Below, one piece after another: positions 57,550 to 64,000 of a stretch of 64,000 bases of DNA. This DNA is from Nonomuraea solani. GTDB taxonomy: Bacteria; Actinomycetota; Actinomycetes; Streptosporangiales; Streptosporangiaceae. The DNA lies in the NCBI RefSeq assembly GCF_900108335.1, contig NZ_FNVT01000004.1:186001-250000 (forward strand), in the 5' to 3' direction. How positions within the stretch are numbered: the first letter of the stretch is position 1; every line of letters begins with the position of its first letter. A program made the position numbers and the translations under genes. The notes below the pieces were generated by a model that had not been told where the DNA came from, ran no database searches, and saw only the letters and a list, made by a program, of their open reading frames with translations.

Positions 57550-58582
57550 GGAGAACCGGTCGACCCGTGGGGTGAACCAGCGGCCGGTCTCGAACGTCTC
57601 GACGGGCAACGGCTTCAACGACGGCCGTTCGACGGCGAACAGCTCGCCGATCGTGCGGGGACGGGTCCCGATCCGCCGGGCCTCGTCGGCCAGATCCCAC
57701 TCGTCGATCAGCATGTTCAGTGGCGCCAGCGAGTCGATCTCGGGGACGGAACGAAGTGGTTGCGGCGAAACCAGCCGATCTGGCCCTCGACGCCGCCTTT
57801 CTCGTGGGCGCCCTCGATTCCCGGCGTGCAGTAGAACGGCTCGATGCCGTAGTGGGACCGAAACGCGGTCCACCGGTCGGTCTCGACCCGGCGCCACGTG
57901 AAGCCGAGCACCGACGCGACCGCGGCCTTCAGGTTGTCATACCGGATCTTGCCGAACGGCACGCCGCCCAGCACTCTGAAAGCGTGCTCGTGGCCCTCGA
58001 AGAACGCCTCCTGACCGCCGGAGGCGAACACCCGGTGCACCGCCTTCCCGGAGAACGACCACCGCAGGCAGAACAAATGGCACTTCACCAGCTCGCCCGC
58101 AAACGGACCGCGACCTCGCCGAAGTCGACCTCGGCTTCGGCGCCGGCCAGGTGCGACTGCTCGATGAACACCTGCGCCGGGCCACGGCCGGCCTCGACCC
58201 GAATCTCCGGCTTCCGCTTGGCGACGTAGGCGCGCACGACCTGGTAGGACACGTCGTCCACCGCGTACTCGTCGATCAACCGGCGATAGATCCGGACCAC
58301 CGTGTGACGCTGCTTCCTCGGCGCATCCAGATCAGCCAGCAGCATCTGATCGATCACCGGCTTGAACGGATCCAGCTTGGAACGGCGAGGCGCGTACGGT
58401 TCCCGAGGTTGCGGCCACGCCGAACTCAGCGCCTTCTGAACAGTCCGCCAGCCCACCCGGTACTTGCGCTCCAGCGCCCGGTTCGCCATGCCCTCGCGAG
58501 CGTCACGCCGCAGCGCGGCATACAACTCGACCTTCGACTGACCAGGCGGCATCGGCGGTGCTCCTTCACTGAGCACATTCAC
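57550..58582 (-). pseudogene. 5' part of IS21-type istA transposase, frameshifted
   Basis: ATG 58582 opens the IstA N-terminus: helix-turn-helix (GMANRALERKYRVGWRTVQK), then IYRRLIDEYAVDDVSYQVVR and EAEVDFGEVAVRL of the DDE core. A one-base deletion near 58095 shifts to the next frame (KCHLFCLRWSFSGKAVHRVF, NLKAAVASVLGFTWRRVETD, GVEGQIGWFRRNHFVP), and a second shift near 57755 restores EIDSLAPLNMLIDEWDLADE and ending FETGRWFTPRVDRFS. The remainder lies at 52518-52960 across the inserted element. The IS is thus dead. Confidence 0.92.
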
Positions 58583-58674
58583 CTTGCCACCGCAACCCCG
58601 CGAGTGACACTACTTCTCACGAACAACTTCCCAGCTAACCAGCCGGTGACATCCACTCAGACGGACAACTGACA
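58583..58674. mobile_element. Terminal region of the IS21-type element (copy 1)
   Basis: The 92 bases before istA share their leader with copy 2 (GGTGCTCCTT, ACTGAGCAC, ACCGCAACCCC) and end in ACAACTGACA, whose complement TGTCAGTTGT is a plausible IS21 terminus. Internal repeats CACGAACAAC and CGGACAACTGAC resemble transposase-binding sites. Confidence 0.6.
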
Positions 58675-58784
58675 ACCCACAAACACCGTCAGAGCCATCC
58701 CTGCGAAAACCATTGGTGCCCGGCTTGCTCCGCTGATGGACTGACGTCCTACCGTGAGTCTGCCGCGTGACGGAGGTAGTGGTT

Positions 58785-59540
58785 GTGACAGGCTATGACG
58801 TGCTTGCCGAGGTGTACGAATGGCTCATCTCGGATGCAAAGTTGCCTCCAGCCGAGTTCGCCGCGTCGTTCGACGACGTCCTCAATCTCCTGCCGTCGAA
58901 CGCTCACGTCCTCGACTGTTCGTGCGGAACCGGACAGTTGGCGGTTGGCCTCGCCGGTCGTGGCATGCAGGTTGTCGCAACTGACGCCAGCGAGGCGATG
59001 GTTCGTCGGACTGCAGAGTTGTCTGAGGAGTTCGGGGCATCCGTCCGGGCCGTACGGGCGAACTGGGAAGAGTTGCCCGACCATTTCCAGGACAACACGT
59101 TCGACATGGTGTTCTGCGTTGGCAACTCGCTTCACCATGCCGCGGGCGCGACAGGCAGGGGCGCTGCTCTGGAGTCGATGTCACGGCTTCTGCGCCCCGG
59201 CGGGCGCTTGGTACTCACATCCCGCACTTGGGAACTCGTGAGGGCCAGAGGTTCCCGGCTGGACATCAGTGACCGACTCGTCCGCCGGAACGGTCGCGAT
59301 GCCGTCGTGGTCTACCGCTGGGAGATTGCGCCGCATTGGGAGGAGGAGCACCACATCGAGATTGCGATCGCGCAAGTTGATGCGACCGGGTTGGTTCTTG
59401 TCCGCTCGGAACTGCTGTCCTGCTGGCCCTACCGGTACGAGGAACTCGAAGTCGAGCTGCACCGGGTCGGACTCCAGACGGAACTGAGCACGTTCGATCT
59501 TGAGGCCGAGAACTACATGGTGGTCGCGAGCAAGGTATGA
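58785..59540 (+). CDS. Class I SAM-dependent methyltransferase
   Basis: 251 residues from GTG 58785, with GGAGG 8 bases upstream; GTG 58767 lies before that site. Motif I is VLDCSCGTGQLAVGLAGRG near 44, motif II VVATDASEAM, motif IV FDMVFCVGNSLHHAAG near 112, and LLRPGGRLVLTS as post-II motif. The class resembles glycine/sarcosine-type N-methyltransferases, but the substrate is unknown. Codon use has more T- and A-ending codons than neighbours. It lies opposite in strand between two IS21 fragments, suggesting transfer. Confidence 0.88.
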   Translation: MTGYDVLAEVYEWLISDAKLPPAEFAASFDDVLNLLPSNAHVLDCSCGTGQLAVGLAGRGMQVVATDASEAMVRRTAELSEEFGASVRAVRANWEELPDHFQDNTFDMVFCVGNSLHHAAGATGRGAALESMSRLLRPGGRLVLTSRTWELVRARGSRLDISDRLVRRNGRDAVVVYRWEIAPHWEEEHHIEIAIAQVDATGLVLVRSELLSCWPYRYEELEVELHRVGLQTELSTFDLEAENYMVVASKV

Positions 59541-59599
59541 ACACCGGACTCTCAGTCCCCGGCCGGACCGCGCGGTTGCTCGCAGGACGCTTGCGCCCT

Positions 59600-59962
59600 C
59601 TCATCGGTGCGGGTTCAAGTGGTCAACGCAACGCCTCGGACGAGGAGTGCTCGTCGATCAGACGGCGGTAGAGCCGGGGTGACGGTGTGGCGCTGTTTCC
59701 TGGTCGCGTCCAGATCAATGAGCAGGATCTCGTCGATCAGCAGCGTGAACGGATCCAGCTTCGACGGCCGCGCCGAAGCGGTTGTCGTGCGTGGCTGCGG
59801 CCAAACCGAGGTCAGGGCCTTGTTGACCGTGCTCCAGGTGACGCCGTACTTGCACTGCAACGCCCGGTTCGACATGCCATCGCGGGAGTCGCGCCGCAGC
59901 GCGGCGTACAACTCGACCTTCGACTGGCCAGGCGGCATCGGGGGTGCTCCTTTACTGAGCAC
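59600..59962 (-). pseudogene. N-terminal fragment of a second IS21-type istA
   Basis: ATG 59962 opens MPPGQSKVELYAALRRD and SNRALQCKYGVTWSTVNKAL, SKLDPFTLLIDEILLIDLDATRKQRHTV, all homologous to copy 1. A frameshift follows after QRHTV; the next frame gives RLYRRLIDEHSSSEALR before homology ends. About 120 codons of the transposase remain. It has the same orientation as copy 1. Confidence 0.85.
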
Positions 59963-60060
59963 GTCCAGCTTGACACCGCAACCCCGATGGTGCCGTCAGA
60001 ATTCGCGAACATCTTTCTGGGCCATCACCTGGTGCCGTCAGCTTTCACGAACAACTGACG
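59963..60060. mobile_element. Terminal region of the IS21-type element (copy 2)
   Basis: Leader shared with copy 1, then two copies of TGGTGCCGTCAG followed by a CGAACA motif (59990-60012 and 60030-60053), ending ACAACTGACG. The duplicated block looks like the paired transposase-binding sites at IS21 ends. Confidence 0.65.
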
Positions 60061-60084
60061 TCACCAACTACCGACAGAACCACA

Positions 60085-60278
60085 CGACCAGGGGACGGGC
60101 ACGACCAGGGAAGCGGGGGGATGACCCAGGGAGCGAGGCGACCCAGGGGGGCAGCACGATCCCGGGGAGGGGTGATCCCGGGAAAGGGCGAACCCGGAGA
60201 GCGGGGCGAACCCGGAGAGCGGGGCGAACCCGGAGAGCGGGGCGAACCCGGAGAGCGGGGCGAACCCGGAGAGCGGGG
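60085..60278. repeat. Tandem array ending in five perfect 18-base repeats
   Basis: CGAACCCGGAGAGCGGGG is repeated perfectly at 60189, 60207, 60225, 60243 and 60261. Upstream (60085-60188) are degenerate relatives such as CGACCAGGGAAGCGGGG and ATCCCGGGGAGGGG. Each unit can fold as CCCG-GAGAG-CGGG. The array lies 7 bases beyond the tadC stop. Confidence 0.95.
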
Positions 60279-60284
60279 CGAGGG

Positions 60285-61163
60285 TTACGGGAGGATGATG
60301 GTTGAGGCGAGGCCGGCTATTACCGGGATGATGCCTAGTAGGACGAATGCTGGTAGGAAGCACAGGCCCAAGGGGGCTACGGCTTTTACGCCGACGCTTC
60401 TTGCCGTTGCGACCGATGCTGCTCTTGTGGTTTCGCGGGCGTCGTCGGCCAGGCGGGTCAGGACGTCGGCGACGGGGGCACCACTCTGTGCGGCTCGGCT
60501 CATCGCTCGGGAAAGCGTGCCTGTGGCTGGGTCTTTGGCGAGGGTGGCCCAGGTGGGTTCTGGGTCGGCGCCGAGACGTAGTTGGCTGCTTACCCATGCC
60601 AGACGTTCGCCCAAAGGGCCGCCTATTGCGTTGGCGGCGATTTCGGTTGCGGCGCTCACCGGGCGTCCGGCCAGAAGGCAAGCTGTCATCAAGTCGGCGG
60701 CGAATGGCAGGTCAGTGGCTATTTGTTGGCGGTCGTTCTGGGACTGTTGGGGTTCTCTCCTGTGCAGGAACATTGCGATTGCTGGGGTTATGAGGATGCC
60801 TGCTATTACCCCTGTGCTGCCGCCGATCAGTAGTGCTGAGGCGAAGCCTGCGCAGGTGGCGGTGAGCGTTGTTTTGCGGGTGGGTCGGCGTGGATGGCTT
60901 TGGGTGGGGTTCAGCCAGGTGGGGTGGTGTGGGTCTTTGTCGGGGAGTGGGAGTGGGTGGCTGCTGCTTGGCTTTGACGGATTCTGTTGGTGGTGGATGA
61001 GTGAATGGGCGGGGGAAGGAGGTTTGCTTTTCGGGTGATGATTTGTTGCTGGGTGGGGCTTACTTGTTGGGCGTAGTTGGGTCAGGCGGTCTTTTGGTGT
61101 TCTTGGGGGGAGCCATAGCCAGGCAGCCATGCCTGCGCACAAGGCGGACAGTAGCTGGAGCAT
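60285..61163 (-). CDS. TadC-like type II/IV secretion F-family membrane protein
   Basis: 292 residues. The F-family domain (LPFAADLMTACLLAGRPVSAATEIAANAIGGPLGERL; GAPVADVLTRLADDARETTRAA) has paired membrane helices at about 100-128 and 265-290 (PLGLCFLPAFVLLGIIPVIAGLA). N-terminal residues about 20-98 are a Pro/His/Lys/Ser-rich linker that is unusually long. It should form the inner-membrane platform of the Tad pilus. Its normal downstream partners lie 8 kb away beyond the island. Confidence 0.87.
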   Translation of the reverse strand: MLQLLSALCAGMAAWLWLPPRTPKDRLTQLRPTSKPHPATNHHPKSKPPSPAHSLIHHQQNPSKPSSSHPLPLPDKDPHHPTWLNPTQSHPRRPTRKTTLTATCAGFASALLIGGSTGVIAGILITPAIAMFLHRREPQQSQNDRQQIATDLPFAADLMTACLLAGRPVSAATEIAANAIGGPLGERLAWVSSQLRLGADPEPTWATLAKDPATGTLSRAMSRAAQSGAPVADVLTRLADDARETTRAASVATARSVGVKAVAPLGLCFLPAFVLLGIIPVIAGLASTIILP

Positions 61164-61281
61164 TCGAGGGCCGATCGGTTGTTAGTGGGTGTTGGGAAGG
61201 TTGAGGAGGGCGGGCGGTTCGGCGGGTTATGTGGGTCGGCTTTTAGGTTTGAGTGCGGAGGTTGGTTACGGGGGTCGCTGG

Positions 61282-61989
61282 TCAGGATTGGGCCTTGGTT
61301 GCCATGCGGGTGGTCCACCACAGGCCGCAGATGTCGAGGGCTACTCCCGTTGTCAGGCACATGAAGCCGGGCAGGCTGCCGAAGAGGAAGTCCAGAGGAT
61401 GCATGTTGAGGGCGCCGGCCATGAGGAGGCCCAGGGCTGGGAGGGCGGCGAGCATTCTGGCCGTGGTGCGGGGGCCGGCCAGTTGTGCGGCTACGTCCTG
61501 GCGGTGGGCCTGGGCCGTGCGTAACGTGCTTGCCACTCGGTCTACGAGGGTGGTCATGCCGGCACCTACCGTGATGCCGACATCCCAGCAGGCGGCCAGC
61601 TGGCGTAGGCCCTCGCCTCCCTGTGGTGGGGCGGAGGCGGTCAGGGCGGCTGCTACGTCGCCGCCGTCTCTTGCTGCGGCGATGACCGGGCGCAGGAGGT
61701 GCTGGTCGGGGAAGTCGACTGAGGTGATGGCTTTGGTCAGGGCTTCGCCGGGGGTGCGGCCTGCGGATAGTTCGGCCGAGAGGGATTGGCACAGCTCGAT
61801 TGAGGCGCGGCGCCAGGTTTCGGCTCGGCGGGTGGGGTTGGGGCGGGTGAGGAGTTTGGTCAGGGACTGCCATTGAAGGTGTTCGCGGGCTGAGGTGAGT
61901 TTGCTCAGGCGGATTGTGGCGACGTCGGGGCCTGTCCACAGCCATATCGCGCAGGCTGTGGACAACGCTGCTACTACGGCATAGGTCAT
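61282..61989 (-). CDS. TadB-like type II/IV secretion F-family membrane protein
   Basis: 235 residues. N-terminal helix (YAVVAALSTACAIWLW), cytoplasmic F domain (ELCQSLSAELSAGRTPGEALTKAI; LRPVIAAARDGGDVAAALTASAP) and two C-terminal helices (MLAALPALGLLMAGALNM; GFMCLTTGVALDICGLWW). Second platform protein of the Tad secretion machine. 118 bases separate it from tadC. Confidence 0.88.
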   Translation of the reverse strand: MTYAVVAALSTACAIWLWTGPDVATIRLSKLTSAREHLQWQSLTKLLTRPNPTRRAETWRRASIELCQSLSAELSAGRTPGEALTKAITSVDFPDQHLLRPVIAAARDGGDVAAALTASAPPQGGEGLRQLAACWDVGITVGAGMTTLVDRVASTLRTAQAHRQDVAAQLAGPRTTARMLAALPALGLLMAGALNMHPLDFLFGSLPGFMCLTTGVALDICGLWWTTRMATKAQS

Positions 61990-62064
61990 TGCGCGGTCTT
62001 TCTCGGCTTATCGTCTTTCGTCGGTTCAAGGGCTCGCACGCCCTGAAGGGTCCCGGATGGTGAC

Positions 62065-62224
62065 CTCATCGGTGTTTCCGTTGCTGGTGCCTGTTGCTGG
62101 TGCTTGTGGTGATGGGCGTTCGTGGTGGGCTCGTTGGTGGGTGCGGTTGGCGTTCGTGCTCGTGGGTGTTCGTTGTCGTGGGTGTTCGTGGTGGTTGGTG
62201 TGGGTGCAGGGTCCACGGGTTTCG
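62065..62224. repeat. G/T-rich simple repeats between tadA and tadB
   Basis: About 160 bases of units such as GTTCGTGGTGGGT, GTTCGTGCTCGTGGGT, GTTCGTTGTCGTGGGT. A tight operon junction has been widened by repeat DNA. Confidence 0.65.
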
Positions 62225-63409
62225 TTATGGGTGGGCTCTTTGGGTGAGGGTGGTGTAGCCGGGGCCGGGTTGGGTTTGGCCTGCGGCGTTGAAGGTCAGG
62301 GCTGGGACTGACTGCACGAAGCCGGACGAGGTTCTGGAGAGCAGGCAGATCTCGGCTATGCGTCTTCGGCCGTCCGGGCGGTTGCGGGTCAGGTGGATGA
62401 CCGCGTCCAGGGCGGCGGCCAGTTGGCTGTGTACGGCCTCTCTGCTCAAGCCCGCCGCGCAGCCCAGTGCCTCCAGGCGAGGGGGGACGTCGGCAGCCGT
62501 GTTGGCGTGCAGGGTGCCGCAGCCGCCCTCGTGGCCTGTGTTGAGGGCGGCCAGGAGATCCACTACTTCTGGGCCCCTTACCTCGCCGACCACCAAGCGG
62601 TCGGGGCGCATGCGGAGTGCTTGGCGTACCAGGTCGCGCAGGCCCACGCCGCCGGCGCCCTCCAGGTTCGCGGGGCGGGTTTCCAAGCGGACCACGTGAG
62701 GGTGGAGAGGGCGGAGTTCGGCTGAGTCCTCTACCAGGAGGAGGCGGTCGCCAGGGTCTGCCAGGGACAGGAGGGCGGACAGGAGGGTGGTCTTGCCGGT
62801 GCCTGTGCCGCCCGTCACCAGGAAGGCCAGCCTGGCGTTGACCATGGCCGTGAGCACCGGGATCGCGGTGGGGGTGATCGTCCCCGCGGTGACCAGGTCG
62901 GCCAGGGTGAAGGTGCGGCGGGGTGGCAGGCGCAGGGAGATGCAGGTGCCGCCGGAGGCCACTGGTGGGAGTACGGCGTGGAGGCGTACGCCGCCAGGGA
63001 GCCGGGCGTCCACGTAGGGGGAAGCGTCGTCCAGGCGTCTGCCCGCGGCGGAGGCCAGACGTTGAGCCAGCCTGCGTACGGCTGCGTCGTCGGTGAATGT
63101 CACCGAAGTGCGGCGTAGGCCGGTGCCGTTGTCTATCCACACTTCCCGTGGGCCGTTGACCAGGACGTCCGTTACCTCGGGCTGGGCCAGGAGCGGTTCC
63201 AGTGGGCCCGCACCTATCAGGTCGGCGCAGAGGGCTCTGGCCACGGCGAGGATCTCCGCGTCGCCGTATACGGATTTCTCCGCTCTCAGCGCTACCGCTA
63301 CCTGGGCGGCGCTTGGTTCGACGCCTGTACGGGCGAGGCGTACTCGGACGGCCTCCACCAGCTCCGGGGATACGGCCGCAGGGTGAGCGGGCGGGGTGGG
63401 AGTGGTCAT
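62225..63409 (-). CDS. tadA: TadA/CpaF-family secretion ATPase
   Basis: 394 residues from ATG 63409, overlapping the CpaE-like stop by 4 bases. N-terminal domain (LIGAGPLEPLLAQPEVTDVLVNGPREVWID) is typical of CpaF. Walker A GGTGTGKTTLLSALL near 195, Asp box LLLVEDSAEL, Walker B-like RLVVGEVRGPEVVDLLAALNTGHEGG and His box GTLHANTAADV near 285. It powers assembly of the Flp pilus at the membrane. Confidence 0.95.
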   Translation of the reverse strand: MTTPTPPAHPAAVSPELVEAVRVRLARTGVEPSAAQVAVALRAEKSVYGDAEILAVARALCADLIGAGPLEPLLAQPEVTDVLVNGPREVWIDNGTGLRRTSVTFTDDAAVRRLAQRLASAAGRRLDDASPYVDARLPGGVRLHAVLPPVASGGTCISLRLPPRRTFTLADLVTAGTITPTAIPVLTAMVNARLAFLVTGGTGTGKTTLLSALLSLADPGDRLLLVEDSAELRPLHPHVVRLETRPANLEGAGGVGLRDLVRQALRMRPDRLVVGEVRGPEVVDLLAALNTGHEGGCGTLHANTAADVPPRLEALGCAAGLSREAVHSQLAAALDAVIHLTRNRPDGRRRIAEICLLSRTSSGFVQSVPALTFNAAGQTQPGPGYTTLTQRAHP

Positions 63410-64000
63410 GTGGCTGGGAGGAGGTCTTGTAGGAGGGTGGTGCACAGGGCGCCCAATACGGTGCGGGGGCCCAGTTTGGGGAGTTCGCCGCGGTTGAGGG
63501 TGGCGGTGAGCCTGGGCTGGTCCGGGAGGTTGCCGGCCGAGGGGATGCCCAGTGATGTCACGGCGATGTCGTCGTCCAGGACGCCTGGGCGGAGGATCGC
63601 GCGCAGGTCCGAGGTGTGTTTGCGGGCCTCACCCAGTACTTGGACGGCTGAGAGGATGCCTCGGACGTCTGCGGTGGCCACCGTCAAGGTGGTCTTCGCC
63701 CTGGTCAGGGCTGCTATGGAGGCTGGGTCCAGGTGGCGGGGGAGGTCGACGACCACCAGGTCGAAGCCGCGCCTGCCTGCTTCGAGTACCGAGCGCATGG
63801 CTTGGGCGGGGATGGGGGCCACCTCGCCTCTGTGGAAGGAGAGGACTGCCAGGTCGCCGAACGACGGCAGTGCCTGTTGCAGTGCGCTCGAACTGATCCG
63901 GCCTTCTCTGGCCACCAGGTCGCCCCAGCGGGCTCCTGATGCCTCCTCGTGGCCCAGTAGTGCGTCTATGCCTCCGCCCAGTGGGTCTGCGTCCACCAAC
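63406..64000 (-). CDS. CpaE/Ssd-like ParA-fold ATPase, 5' end outside window
   Basis: At least 198 residues of C-terminal part. Segments VDADPLGGGIDALLG (switch region), FDLVVVDLPRHLDPASIAAL and the later LRAILRPGVLDDDIAVTSLGI fit the septum-site-determining (Ssd) or CpaE proteins of actinobacterial Tad loci. The Walker A lies beyond the window edge. It precedes tadA, overlapping by 4 bases, as first visible gene of the operon. Related proteins place the pilus or influence division. Confidence 0.88.
   Translation of the reverse strand, partial: LVDADPLGGGIDALLGHEEASGARWGDLVAREGRISSSALQQALPSFGDLAVLSFHRGEVAPIPAQAMRSVLEAGRRGFDLVVVDLPRHLDPASIAALTRAKTTLTVATADVRGILSAVQVLGEARKHTSDLRAILRPGVLDDDIAVTSLGIPSAGNLPDQPRLTATLNRGELPKLGPRTVLGALCTTLLQDLLPAT

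Noticed and set aside
59600..59640. GGTTCAAGT resembling a tRNA T-arm
   Set aside because: No acceptor, D or anticodon arms can be drawn around it.
60121..61038. Collagen-like GEPGER repeat protein on the plus strand
   Set aside because: The repeat gives GEPGER by chance of its 18-base period; the rest of the frame is antisense to tadC and lacks motifs.

Overview
The window is high-GC actinobacterial chromosome, most likely from a Streptosporangiales member such as Nonomuraea or a relative (inference from gene content). Supporting marks are a HAIR/HspR-controlled dnaK operon, a bldG locus next to a proton pyrophosphatase, a DUF397/XRE-DUF5753 pair, many GTG starts and strong third-position GC. 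No rRNA, tRNA or CRISPR array was found.

Region 1 (0-24 kb) is ordinary chromosome. It holds a MacB-type tripartite exporter, ProC next to proline dehydrogenase, an ECF sigma factor with its membrane partner, and a five-gene heat-shock operon dnaK-grpE-dnaJ-hspR-clpB. Two HspR operators flank its promoter. Then come small secreted proteins, a TetR regulator next to an EphD-like hydrolase/SDR fusion, a CapA-like lipoprotein, an XRE regulator divergent from a DHA2 efflux pump across a palindromic operator, and a DUF397/XRE pair.

Region 2 (24-42 kb) holds a two-gene remnant resembling a conjugative-element module, a molybdopterin oxidoreductase, an HD phosphohydrolase, a Rieske membrane protein, an SPFH/TauE operon, an orphan ABC ATPase, a GAF-kinase/LuxR two-component pair, a QueA-like enzyme, SerB, a SixA-like phosphatase and a membrane pyrophosphatase.

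Region 3 (42-52 kb) is the bldG-type developmental locus: anti-sigma kinase, BldG, and a divergent DUF1998 helicase carrying a low-complexity insert. It continues with a large membrane protein and the distal Tad pilus genes (a Flp-like pilin, TadE, and a TadE/TadG-like protein). Long intergenic stretches here are filled with degenerate tandem repeats.

Region 4 (52-60 kb) is an island inserted in the Tad operon. Its core is an IS21-type istA gene, itself split by a 4.6-kb element that encodes two coupled tyrosine recombinases and an aminoglycoside-phosphotransferase-like kinase, an arrangement like Tn554. A second istA fragment and a class I methyltransferase lie beside it.

Region 5 (60-64 kb) holds the proximal Tad genes (TadC, TadB, TadA/CpaF, CpaE-like ATPase), all on the minus strand. 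The Tad operon therefore reads right to left and is interrupted by about 8 kb between tadC and the pilin gene.
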